Shown here: piece by piece, positions 18,792 through 27,877 of the stretch
Layout of the letters: every line of letters starts with the position of its first letter
Position numbering within the stretch: the first letter of the stretch is position 1
Origin: Candidatus Poribacteria bacterium
Lineage (GTDB): Bacteria > Poribacteria > WGA-4E > WGA-3G
Reading direction: 5' to 3'
Assembly (NCBI GenBank): GCA_026710795.1
Contig: JAPOQK010000013.1
Location: forward strand, 1 to 64,000
DNA: 64,000 nt
The notes under the pieces: model-generated
The model's database searches: none
What the model saw: only the letters and a program-made list of their open reading frames with translations
Told to the model about the DNA's origin: nothing
Translations under genes and position numbers: made by a program

Positions 18792-21143
18792 TTACTGTAT
18801 TCCTATCCAACTACTAAACACACCGCCATATTTCGCAATAAGACCTGCAAAGACAACTGATACCATAGACATTAATTTTATCAGGATGTTGAGGGAAGGA
18901 CCGGATGTATCTTTGAACGGGTCACCAACGGTATCGCCTACAATAGTAGCTTTGTGCTGTTCAGAGCCTTTTGCACCGTATTCATCCTCGTGCTTACCTT
19001 CTTCAATAAATTTCTTAGCGTTATCCCATGCTCCACCAGCATTTGCCATCATAATTGCAAGAACAAAACCTGTTGCTAAACCACCCGCAAGTAAACCTAA
19101 TACACCACCGACATTAAATATCAAACCTACAGCAACGGGAACAACAATCGCAATAAGTGATGGGTAAATCATTTCCCGTTGTGCACCAGCAGTTGAGATA
19201 CTGACACATCGAGCATAGTCGGGTTTCTCTTCACCTGTCATAATTTTGGGGTTTGCGCTAAATTGACGACGTACCTCTTCCACCATAGCACCCGCTGCTC
19301 TCCCTACAGCCTTCATTGTCAATGCACAAAAATAGAAAGCCATCACAGCACCAATGAATAGTCCGATAAGAACTTGAGGGTTCATCAGTGTAACATTATA
19401 ATAGTCCATAAATTGACTAACTGTTACCTTAACCGTTTCAATGGGGGCAAGTGGTCCTTCACCGTCAATATCCAAAGTATCTATACCAGCTAAGTGGATG
19501 AGTCCATAACGTATTTCTTCAAGATAGGCTGCCAAAAGAGCGAGTGCTGTCAACGCTGCGGAACCGATTGCAAAACCTTTACCCGTTGCAGCGGTTGTAT
19601 TACCAAGTGCATCTAACTGATCAGTGCGTTCTCGTACACTTTCATCAAGATTTGCCATTTCAGCATTGCCACCTGCGTTATCTGCAATTGGTCCATAAGC
19701 ATCCGTAGCAAGCGTAATCCCGAGTGTTGCGAGCATACCCACTGCAGCGATACCAACGCCATATAATCCCATCAAAGGATCATTCGCTCCACCAGGTAGA
19801 TAGTAACTAATAGCAACAGCAGTAATTATGGTTAAAACAGGAATTGCAGTTGATTCCATCCCAACAGCAATACCTTCAATTATGACTGTTGCGGGTCCAG
19901 TTTGTGCCTGTTTTGCAATGGCACGGGTTGGTTTATATTCATGAGAGGTGAAGATTTCAGTAACTTTACCAATAATCAATCCTGCGACAAGGCCTGTGAC
20001 AATCGCACCCCACACCTGCCACTTGTTTGGTAATTCTAGGTATAGTAAAATGGGGAGTGAAGCGATAGCAATACCGAAGGCACTTCCATTGATTCCAAGA
20101 TTCAAAGAACTCATCAACTGCCTCATTGAAGCCCCTTCTTTTGTCCGCACGAGATAGATACCAATAATGGAAAGAATCACTCCTATACCCGCGATAATCA
20201 TTGGTGCAGAAAGGTATTTAAGCTGTAGTGCCATATTATCATGGTCTTTGGCAGCAATTGCAGCGACACCAAGTGCAGCTGTGGCAAGGATTGAACCCGC
20301 ATAAGATTCGTATAGATCAGCACCCATTCCAGCAACATCACCAACGTTATCACCAACGTTATCTGCAATTACAGCAGGGTTTCGTGGATCATCTTCTGGT
20401 ATTCCTGCCTCAACCTTCCCGACGAGATCCGCACCAACATCTGCTGCTTTGGTATAGATACCTCCGCCGACGCGTGCGAACAATGCTTGCGTTGAAGCTC
20501 CCATGCCAAAACTCAACATGATAACAGTAATCTGGGGAAGAGGGTTAGTTCCAGTAGGAAAAAGTTTATACAGAACAAAAAACCATACGGTAATATCGAG
20601 CAGTGCAAATCCTACAACGATCAATCCCATCACCGCACCAGCACGAAAGGCTACCTTTAAACCTTCGTCGAGTCCTTTCATCGCAGCACTTGTAGTACGG
20701 GCGGAGGCGTTGGTGGCAGTCTTCATACCCAAAAATCCACAAAGACCTGAGAAGAAACCACCTGTAAGAAAAGCAAATGGGACGACCTGATTTTGCGCTT
20801 TCAGAACAAACGCCATAAAGATGAAGATGATACAAAGGACAGCAAAAACGATTCCGACTACTTTATACTGTTGCCTAAGATATGCCATTGCACCTTCGCG
20901 AACAGATTGTGCAATTTCACGCATCGTTTCATTTCCCTCGTCCTGTTTCATCACAGAACGATAGAAATGATAAGCAAATACTAAAGCTATAAGTGAACTG
21001 ATTGGGGCAATCCACCATAATGGTGGAATTGCTGGAGGAGGATCTGATTGAGCAAACGCTGTGGTGGCTAAATTCAGAATTGGTAAGTAAATTAAATATA
21101 TTCTCCAATTTAACCACCTACTTTTGCATGTGATTTCACGCAT
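18792..21143 (-). CDS. hppA: membrane-bound ion-translocating pyrophosphatase
   Basis: 783 residues with about 16 membrane helices. Hydrolyses pyrophosphate and pumps H+ or Na+ across the membrane. The substrate site is complete: DVGADLVGKVEAGIPEDDPR and ADNVGDNVGDVAGMGADLYES, plus the C-terminal KGSEQHKATIVGDTVGDPFKDT. The potassium-selectivity motif reads GNTTAATGKG: Ala rather than Lys at the key position indicates the K+-dependent class (established rule); whether it pumps Na+ or H+ is not decided. AGAGAGG precedes the ATG. It follows folC by 21 bp. Confidence 0.95.
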   Translation of the reverse strand: MREITCKSRWLNWRIYLIYLPILNLATTAFAQSDPPPAIPPLWWIAPISSLIALVFAYHFYRSVMKQDEGNETMREIAQSVREGAMAYLRQQYKVVGIVFAVLCIIFIFMAFVLKAQNQVVPFAFLTGGFFSGLCGFLGMKTATNASARTTSAAMKGLDEGLKVAFRAGAVMGLIVVGFALLDITVWFFVLYKLFPTGTNPLPQITVIMLSFGMGASTQALFARVGGGIYTKAADVGADLVGKVEAGIPEDDPRNPAVIADNVGDNVGDVAGMGADLYESYAGSILATAALGVAAIAAKDHDNMALQLKYLSAPMIIAGIGVILSIIGIYLVRTKEGASMRQLMSSLNLGINGSAFGIAIASLPILLYLELPNKWQVWGAIVTGLVAGLIIGKVTEIFTSHEYKPTRAIAKQAQTGPATVIIEGIAVGMESTAIPVLTIITAVAISYYLPGGANDPLMGLYGVGIAAVGMLATLGITLATDAYGPIADNAGGNAEMANLDESVRERTDQLDALGNTTAATGKGFAIGSAALTALALLAAYLEEIRYGLIHLAGIDTLDIDGEGPLAPIETVKVTVSQFMDYYNVTLMNPQVLIGLFIGAVMAFYFCALTMKAVGRAAGAMVEEVRRQFSANPKIMTGEEKPDYARCVSISTAGAQREMIYPSLIAIVVPVAVGLIFNVGGVLGLLAGGLATGFVLAIMMANAGGAWDNAKKFIEEGKHEDEYGAKGSEQHKATIVGDTVGDPFKDTSGPSLNILIKLMSMVSVVFAGLIAKYGGVFSSWIGIQ

Positions 21144-21164
21144 TAAATACCTCTCTTTTATAAA

Positions 21165-22553
21165 TTATTCGTAATCCCAATTAAAATATTTGAGTGCTTG
21201 TCCAACAAGATAAAGTGAACCTGAAATGCATATCAAATCATTTGTTGACGCTGACGATATTGCTTTCGTAATGGCATCTTCTGGTGTCGGACATAGTGAA
21301 GTCTTATTACATATCCCAGACCAAGTATCAAGAATCGTTTTAGCGGGAAAAACACGGGGGTTGTCTGTAACTTGTGTGGTAATCACGAAATCCGCGTTCT
21401 GTGAGACTATTTCGCCAATTGCTGTCAAATCCTTATCCTTCATAATACTAACGACAAAAATCACTTGATCATAATGAAAATAATCACGGATTGTCCTACA
21501 TAATGCCTCCATTGATATTGGGGAATGTGCTCCATCAAGCAAAACAAGCGGAGACGACATAATTCGTTGAATACGTCCATACCACTGCACATTCTCAAAT
21601 CCTCTATAGACACTATCTTTTGAAATGTTAAATCCTTTCTGTTTAAGACATTCAATCCCAGCGAGTGCAGTCATTGCATTTACAAACTGATGGTGTCCTA
21701 ACAAAGGTGTCATGAGTTGTTGATAATGTTCTGAGCGTGTCTCCACATCAAATTGTTGTCCAATCGGAACAAAATCTGAATCCCTAACGGTATGTAAAAC
21801 AGATTCGTCTTGATTATCTATAGTAAAATCATCTACATCAACTATTGGTGCATTCCGTTCGTTGGCAACTTTGTCTATAACCGCACGTGCTTCTGGATGT
21901 TGCGGTGCAAGTGCAATAGGACACCCCTGTTTAATTATTTCTGCTTTTTCGCTGGCTATCTCCCTATATGTTTTTCCTAATATAGTCGTGTGTTCTAAAC
22001 CAATAGGTGTAATGACAGATACTACGGGTGAAACTACATTTGTTGCGTCAAGTCGTCCACCTAAACCCACTTCAATAACTGCAAAATCTGTTTCTTGCTC
22101 AGCGAAATAAATAAATGCAAGCGCGGTGTAAATTTCAAAAAATGAAACATGTCCGAATTCCGATTTTGAAACAGTTTCAATTGCAGGTTTGAGTTTATTA
22201 ATATAGGAAGTAATTTCTGATTCTGATATAAGTTTGCCGTCAATCCGACATCTTTCTCTTGGTGTAATGAGATGTGGGGATGTATACAAACCCGTTTTAT
22301 ATCCTGCATGTGATAGTACTGATGCGATGACCGCTGCTGTTGACCCTTTACCTTTACTCCCCGCGACATGTATGACTTTTAATTTTTCATGTGGATTTCC
22401 AAGCAAGTTCAATAACAAAGTGATGCGATTGAGATTATAGAACCGTGCTTGACGCGCAAAGTCCACACTTCTTTCATAATCAATGAACTGTTCTATGTAA
22501 GCGAGTGTAGATTTATAGTTTCGAATTTTTGTGTTATTAGTTATATCGCACAA
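21165..22553 (-). CDS. folC: folylpolyglutamate synthase / dihydrofolate synthase
   Basis: 462 residues. Mur-ligase fold: the P-loop HVAGSKGKGSTAA (about 62-74), the TSPHLITPRERCRIDG omega-loop region, EVGLGGRLDATNVV, and a C-terminal domain with VLLDGAHSP and VVSIMKDKD. It adds glutamates to folates and, in bifunctional members, makes dihydrofolate. The frame opens at a TTG (22553) with only a weak ribosome site; no Met occurs before the conserved region, so the TTG is retained with reservation. Grouping with glyA makes folate/one-carbon sense. Confidence 0.92.
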   Translation of the reverse strand: MCDITNNTKIRNYKSTLAYIEQFIDYERSVDFARQARFYNLNRITLLLNLLGNPHEKLKVIHVAGSKGKGSTAAVIASVLSHAGYKTGLYTSPHLITPRERCRIDGKLISESEITSYINKLKPAIETVSKSEFGHVSFFEIYTALAFIYFAEQETDFAVIEVGLGGRLDATNVVSPVVSVITPIGLEHTTILGKTYREIASEKAEIIKQGCPIALAPQHPEARAVIDKVANERNAPIVDVDDFTIDNQDESVLHTVRDSDFVPIGQQFDVETRSEHYQQLMTPLLGHHQFVNAMTALAGIECLKQKGFNISKDSVYRGFENVQWYGRIQRIMSSPLVLLDGAHSPISMEALCRTIRDYFHYDQVIFVVSIMKDKDLTAIGEIVSQNADFVITTQVTDNPRVFPAKTILDTWSGICNKTSLCPTPEDAITKAISSASTNDLICISGSLYLVGQALKYFNWDYE

Positions 22554-22618
22554 AGTGTACCTGAATTTAAAATTGTCAATACTAACAACAGGAATTACTT
22601 TCTAAATTGTTCTTTTTG

Positions 22619-22837
22619 TTACACCTTGGAGTCATCGTCCTCACTTCTTAAATATCTAACAACGACCCATAACGATATTAAGAAAACAACAAATCCTAAT
22701 ATATAGATTATATTACGAATGGGTTCGTAAAATATGATTTCAGATATTTCAGATGTGAAGTCACCAAAGAAGATTTGTATGAGGAAACCTGCTATTGAGC
22801 AATTTACTAATAAAAGAATCATTTGTCTTCTTTTCAC
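22619..22837 (-). CDS. small two-helix membrane protein
   Basis: 72 residues starting at GTG 22837 with GGAGG 8 nt upstream. Two hydrophobic segments (MILLLVNCSIAGFLIQIFFG and NIIYILGFVVFLISLWVVV) and a charged tail (RYLRSEDDDSKV). It sits between glyA and folC with matching strand and spacing (44 and 65 bp), so it is probably a real gene of the operon. No family recognised. Confidence 0.6.
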   Translation of the reverse strand: MKRRQMILLLVNCSIAGFLIQIFFGDFTSEISEIIFYEPIRNIIYILGFVVFLISLWVVVRYLRSEDDDSKV

Positions 22838-22881
22838 TCAGTTTTCCTCCATTGATAGGTGAAATCAACGTCAACTGCACA

Positions 22882-24135
22882 TTAATTTAGATATTCATAG
22901 ATTGGGAATTGTGAACAGAATTCTGTGACTTTTTCTTTTACCTGTCGTTTGATGGACGTTTTCTGTCTATTTTCAAGAACTTCAGTAATAAAATCGGCAA
23001 TCTGAATCATAGCGTCTTCTTTCATACCGCGTGTAGTAACCATTGGGGTGCCGAGTCGAAGTCCGCTTGTAGTTTTAGGTTTCCTTTTGTCAAAAGGTAT
23101 AGTATTTTTATTTACAATAATTCCCGCATCTTCAAGGTGATCCGCAGCTTGCCTACCACTCAATTTCTCATATTTTGAACTCAAGTCAAGTAACATGAGA
23201 TGATTCTCAGTTCCTCCACTCACCAAACGGAAACCGTTCTCAATTAACCTCTCAGCAAGTGCCTTCGCATTCTTTACGATTTGTGATTGATATATTTTAA
23301 ATTCTGGTTCTCCTGCTTCCTTGAATGCAACTGCTCTTGCTGCGATAGTATGTAGAAACGGTCCCCCTTGCAAACCGGGAAACACTGCTCGGTCAATCTT
23401 AGATGCATACTCTTCTTTACACATTATCATAGCTCCACGCGGACCACGTAAGGTCTTGTGTGTCGTAGTTGTAACCACATCACTGTATGGGATAGGGTCA
23501 GGATGTACTCCTCCTGCGATAAGACCTGCAATATGTGCTATATCGGCAAGAAGATATGCTCCAACTGAATCAGCGACATCACGCCATGCTGCAAAATCAA
23601 ATTGACGTGGATATGCAGTCGCTCCTACAACAATCAACTTTGGTTGATATTCTGCAGCAAGTTGAGCTACCTGCTCCATGTCAATTAATTCTGTTTCTGC
23701 ATTCACCCCATAAGAAACAACATTGTAATAACGACCTGAAAAATTCACCTTATCCCCGTGGCTCAAATGTCCACCATGACTCAGTGACATCGCAAGGATT
23801 GTATCACCCGGGTCAAGTAGTGCGTGGTATGCTGCCATATTCGCTTGTGTACCTGCATGCGGTTGCACGTTCACATGCTCAGCACCAAACAGAGATTTAG
23901 CACGGTCAATCGCAAGAGATTCAACGTCATCCATAAATTCACAACCATTATAGTAACGTTCACCGGGGTATCCTTCTGCGTATTTATTGGCTAAGATACT
24001 TCCCTGAATTTCCATGACAGCGCGACTTGCATAGTTCTCGGATGGAATGAGCATCAGAGAATTCTGTTGACGTGCCAAGTCTTTGGCGGTAATTTCAACG
24101 ATTTGTGGGTCAATTTCTACTAATTTTTTATTCAT
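22882..24135 (-). CDS. glyA: serine hydroxymethyltransferase
   Basis: 417 residues, the usual length. PLP enzyme converting serine plus tetrahydrofolate to glycine plus methylene-tetrahydrofolate in the cytosol. Visible landmarks: [18 protein letters not shown] at the N-terminus, [11 protein letters not shown], the PLP-binding lysine in [13 protein letters not shown] (about residue 228), and the C-terminal [16 protein letters not shown]. Probably the first gene of the minus-strand operon that continues through folC, hppA and ilvD. The ribosome site is weak (GGTGAAAG). Confidence 0.96.
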   Translation of the reverse strand: MNKKLVEIDPQIVEITAKDLARQQNSLMLIPSENYASRAVMEIQGSILANKYAEGYPGERYYNGCEFMDDVESLAIDRAKSLFGAEHVNVQPHAGTQANMAAYHALLDPGDTILAMSLSHGGHLSHGDKVNFSGRYYNVVSYGVNAETELIDMEQVAQLAAEYQPKLIVVGATAYPRQFDFAAWRDVADSVGAYLLADIAHIAGLIAGGVHPDPIPYSDVVTTTTHKTLRGPRGAMIMCKEEYASKIDRAVFPGLQGGPFLHTIAARAVAFKEAGEPEFKIYQSQIVKNAKALAERLIENGFRLVSGGTENHLMLLDLSSKYEKLSGRQAADHLEDAGIIVNKNTIPFDKRKPKTTSGLRLGTPMVTTRGMKEDAMIQIADFITEVLENRQKTSIKRQVKEKVTEFCSQFPIYEYLN

Positions 24136-24220
24136 AATCTTTCACCGATTGCAACTTGACATCTTAAATATATGGTAAAAATCAAATTCTAACACAAAAA
24201 TGACACAAATTCAAGAAAAG

Positions 24221-24249
24221 TTGACAACTTAGTGTCCACATGATATATT
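24221..24249 (+). promoter_or_regulatory. sigma70-type promoter of the PQQ/PD40 lipoprotein gene
   Basis: Perfect TTGACA (24221-24226), 17-bp spacer, TATATT (24244-24249). Transcription would start near 24256, 50 nt before the ATG at 24307. Confidence 0.7.
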
Positions 24250-24306
24250 AGTGGTAACGGATTTTCGTTACTTCATACTTTCTACTCATTTCTTAATTAT
24301 CTTATT

Positions 24307-26517
24307 ATGTCTCAATTCACACATTTCAGAACCGTTTTCGTCTTTACTATCCTGTTTACATCAATCATGCTTGTTTGGGGTTGTAACTCACAAGATGAAA
24401 AACAGAAATCTCCTCCGACAGCACAAGATTCCACACCTCCTAAAGTAACCACTCCAGTTAAACCCCCGCGTCCTGAAGATTGGCACATGTTCATGAACGA
24501 CTTACAATTTTCGGGAAAGAGTCCTGATAAAGTTCTAAAACCCCCTCTACAGATGTTATGGAAATTCAAAACAGGTGGACCTTTGACAGCATCACCAGTA
24601 ATCGCAAACGGTATTCTGTATATCGGGTCTACTGATGGAAAAATGTATGCATTAGACGCAAAAAAGTGGGATATAAAATGGGTATATAATGCTGGTAGTT
24701 CTATCCGTTTTTCCGCTGTTGTATGGGGTGGTCGTGTATATTTCAATACTCGGAATAACAAATTTTATGCACTTGATGCTGATTCAGGAGAATTGGTATG
24801 GGACTATACATCAAAAGGTTGGATGGATTCCCCTCCTGTTGTATTTGAAGGAACTGTTTACACAGGTGCTTATCCATCGCGGATTTATATGTTGGATGCG
24901 TTCACCGGTAAACTCAAGTCGGAACGACAACGCAAAGTCACTATTAATGGTGTTGAATATGGGTGCTCAAATGGAGAGTTTCGACCAGTCTTTCCGCAAG
25001 TCAATACGAATTTATGGCGTGGTTATACCGAAGCAAGTGAGAGTTTTCCTGTCGCAGCCAATGGTTATGTCTATATTGGGGCGCGAGAGGGTAAGATTCA
25101 TGCGATCAATATTACATCTAAAACAGAGGAGTGGTCATATATGGCTGCTGGACCTGTTGATGCAGCACCTGCGATCTCTGATGGTGTCCTTTATGCAGCA
25201 TCCACAGATGGTTATATTTATGCATTTGGGAATGTAGTTGAAGACGCAACAGTTACTATTGAGGCGCGAAAATACGGTGTCGTCACGCGTGATAATACAC
25301 CGGTATATAAAGAAAAAGATGGATCTTCACCGGTATATCTTCTGAATGATGGGACACGATTGCCGTTTGTACAAACTATTAGTAATTGGGTTCAAATAGA
25401 ATTGCCTAACAAAGAGAAAGTATGGTTAGAAGAATTGTCTTTTGGTGATTTTGTTGAAACTGAAGGTGTATTGTTTAACACTAATTACTGTGATACACCT
25501 CGGACCATACACCTTATCACAGGTGCAGAATATCCCAAATGGAGTCCGGACGGAAAATTTGTTGCAATGCTAAAGAGAACTGATCTGAGTGGAAGTTATT
25601 GGAAAGCTACCGAATTATGGATTATGGATAAAAATGGTGAACAAGCAAAAAAACTATATTCCGGCCAATTTTACAATCCACATGTCTCTTGGTCTCTGGA
25701 TAGCCGTTTATTAGCTCTTGAGGTAGAAGTTGACGGTGACAAATATATCTCTATAGTAGATTGGGGATTAGGTAATATTAAACGGCTTATTAGAGGAACT
25801 GCACCAACATGGTCACCATCTGCAAACAAAATAGCATTTAAACGACGAGAAAAAGGGGTTGATTATGTTTTTCGGATAAATAGTGATGGAAGCGGAGGAA
25901 GAGAAATCGCAAAAGTTCAATATAAACAATCCCGGTATGCATACACATATATACATCCACCGTCTTGGTCCGCGGATGGGAATCAGCTTGCCTTTGAGGT
26001 GTCGCAAGATCATAAAGTTGGAAACGGGACAGTTCCCTATGCTGCTATCCGAATTCAAAATGTGGAAGGTGAACGTATCAAGCAGATTGCAACACAACAT
26101 CAACGTGTTCGACAGCTACGTTGGTCACCTGATGGCGCACGATTAGCTTATGTTGTTTCGGGTAGTAATCGACAGGATCCTGTCCTTGACAAACGTCTTC
26201 ATATTACAGGTATCAGTGACGATACAATAAAACATCATATTCTTAAGCACACAAGTCCTGCATGGTCACCTACCGGTAACCATTTAGCATATTTAGAACG
26301 TGAAGACTGTGCAGGAATACGATGGAAAATATGGATATTTGATTTGAAGAACGGAAAGAAATATCCCATTGCACGGACTTCTATGAAACTTACATCAATT
26401 GTATGGATGCCGGATGGAAAAAGTTTGTGTCTATGGCATACATCTGATTATCTACAAGATAATGTATACAAACCGGCTGACACAAAAGGATGGATTGTGC
26501 CAATTAACATATTTTAG
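24307..26517 (+). CDS. lipoprotein with PQQ-like propeller, SH3-like and PD40/TolB-like domains
   Basis: 736 residues. Lipobox LVWGC at residues 22-26 or so, then a Pro-rich linker. Residues about 60-310 are PQQ-type beta-propeller repeats (GILYIGSTDGKMYALDAKKWDIKW, split by others such as GYVYIGAREGKIHAI and GVLYAASTDGYIYAFG). About 325-385 looks like a bacterial SH3 domain (DNTPVYKEKDGSSPVYLLND, then WVQIELPNKEKVWLEE). From 400 onward come PD40/TolB-type repeats (YPKWSPDGKFVAML, PTWSPSANKIAFKRR, LRWSPDGARLAYV, PAWSPTGNHLAYL). No enzymatic residues seen; likely an envelope scaffold or sensor. No Shine-Dalgarno before the ATG. Confidence 0.85.
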   Translation: MSQFTHFRTVFVFTILFTSIMLVWGCNSQDEKQKSPPTAQDSTPPKVTTPVKPPRPEDWHMFMNDLQFSGKSPDKVLKPPLQMLWKFKTGGPLTASPVIANGILYIGSTDGKMYALDAKKWDIKWVYNAGSSIRFSAVVWGGRVYFNTRNNKFYALDADSGELVWDYTSKGWMDSPPVVFEGTVYTGAYPSRIYMLDAFTGKLKSERQRKVTINGVEYGCSNGEFRPVFPQVNTNLWRGYTEASESFPVAANGYVYIGAREGKIHAINITSKTEEWSYMAAGPVDAAPAISDGVLYAASTDGYIYAFGNVVEDATVTIEARKYGVVTRDNTPVYKEKDGSSPVYLLNDGTRLPFVQTISNWVQIELPNKEKVWLEELSFGDFVETEGVLFNTNYCDTPRTIHLITGAEYPKWSPDGKFVAMLKRTDLSGSYWKATELWIMDKNGEQAKKLYSGQFYNPHVSWSLDSRLLALEVEVDGDKYISIVDWGLGNIKRLIRGTAPTWSPSANKIAFKRREKGVDYVFRINSDGSGGREIAKVQYKQSRYAYTYIHPPSWSADGNQLAFEVSQDHKVGNGTVPYAAIRIQNVEGERIKQIATQHQRVRQLRWSPDGARLAYVVSGSNRQDPVLDKRLHITGISDDTIKHHILKHTSPAWSPTGNHLAYLEREDCAGIRWKIWIFDLKNGKKYPIARTSMKLTSIVWMPDGKSLCLWHTSDYLQDNVYKPADTKGWIVPINIF

Positions 26518-26532
26518 CAATGACTCAGTATT

Positions 26533-27714
26533 TTAAAATGACACCTCAAGCAAATGTAACATATCCTCCTCAGCACACTTTCTCGGATTAAATTTATGAC
26601 AATGATCAAGCATTGAATCTGTAGCAAGTTTTGGTATTTTGTCCCTATCTAATCCAGCTTCACCGAGTCCGGAAGGCATATTGAGTTCAATGTTTAATGC
26701 ACGTATCTCATCAATGGCAGCACAAGCAGCCTCACCCTTTGACATCCCATCAACATTTACACCTAAAGCATCAGCAACATCCGCAAACTTATCAATCACA
26801 TAAGAGAGATTAAACTCCATCACATGCGGAAGTAAAATGGCATTCGCAACACCGTGTGGAATAGGTGCATCTGTTGATAACTGATGTGCAATAGAGTGAA
26901 CCGCACCAAGTCCTTTCTGAAATGAAAACGCTGCCATACAAGAACCTAATAACATCTCACCTCTCGCTACAACATTCTCTCCATTGTGATATACGGTGCG
27001 TATATTTGCACCCAGCATTTTCAGAGCTTGCAACGCTATACCTTCTGCGATCGGATGATGTTTTGTCGCAACGTACGCCTCTATTCCGTGTGTGATAGCA
27101 TCCATACCGGTTGCAGCCGTCAATGCCTGTGGCATCTTCACAGTTAATACGGGGTCAAGAAGTGCGATGTTTGACATATTGTAACGTGTGATAATCGCAC
27201 GTTTGCGCAATCGGTCTGTCGTTTGTAATGATGTATCCGTTATAATCGCTCCCTGTGATACTTCACTCCCAGTTCCTGCAGTTGTCGGCACACATATCAA
27301 TGGAGGCATATCATCGCGAATCTTATTTACCCCATCTGAATCTACATAGTAAGGTTCAAGTGGAGGAGCGTGTGTTGTAAGTAAACGAATAGCTTTTGCA
27401 GCATCCATCACACTACCACCACCAACAGCAATCACAACATCGCAATTTTCTCGCTGATAGGTATCTATACCTTGTTCAATACTTATATCTGTAGGGTTAG
27501 GTTCAATGTCAATATAAGTAGAATAGGGTATATTAGCAGATTCCAATGGTGCCAAAGCTTGACTCAATATTCCCACTTGCTGAACCCCAGCATCGCTAAC
27601 GACAAGCGGTTTGTTGCAACCTAATGTGTTAAGATGCTCAGCAAGGTTTTCGATAGAACCCGCACCAAATTCAATTTGCGGAGGTGAGTAATAGTTGATA
27701 ATATCTTGCTTCAA
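26533..27714 (-). CDS. iron-containing (group III) alcohol dehydrogenase
   Basis: 393 residues. N-terminal Rossmann-like half with IEFGAGSIENLAEHL and the NAD-binding GGGSVMDAAKAIRLL; the metal-binding half has ATGMDAITHGIEAYVAT, GAVHSIAHQLS and the final DHCHKFNPR, giving the Asp/His ligands. Oxidises alcohols or reduces aldehydes with NAD(P). The start is a TTG (27714) with AAGGGA upstream. Convergent with the upstream lipoprotein gene (15 bp apart). Substrate not predictable. Confidence 0.9.
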   Translation of the reverse strand: MKQDIINYYSPPQIEFGAGSIENLAEHLNTLGCNKPLVVSDAGVQQVGILSQALAPLESANIPYSTYIDIEPNPTDISIEQGIDTYQRENCDVVIAVGGGSVMDAAKAIRLLTTHAPPLEPYYVDSDGVNKIRDDMPPLICVPTTAGTGSEVSQGAIITDTSLQTTDRLRKRAIITRYNMSNIALLDPVLTVKMPQALTAATGMDAITHGIEAYVATKHHPIAEGIALQALKMLGANIRTVYHNGENVVARGEMLLGSCMAAFSFQKGLGAVHSIAHQLSTDAPIPHGVANAILLPHVMEFNLSYVIDKFADVADALGVNVDGMSKGEAACAAIDEIRALNIELNMPSGLGEAGLDRDKIPKLATDSMLDHCHKFNPRKCAEEDMLHLLEVSF

Positions 27715-27812
27715 GTTTTGATTCCCTTGTTAATATAATCTGTCTTTACATTAGCATAAAATATAGCACGTTTACCGATATTATTCAACCTGTTTCTCTA
27801 CATACATAAACG

Positions 27813-27841
27813 TTGAAATATTCCAAAACAGTCAATATAAT
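27813..27841 (+). promoter_or_regulatory. sigma70-type promoter of comEC
   Basis: TTGAAA (27813-27818), 17-bp spacer, perfect TATAAT (27836-27841), followed by the comEC ATG 37 nt downstream. Confidence 0.7.
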
Positions 27842-27877
27842 ACATAATATATCCATCCCTAATCAATAGACACAGTA

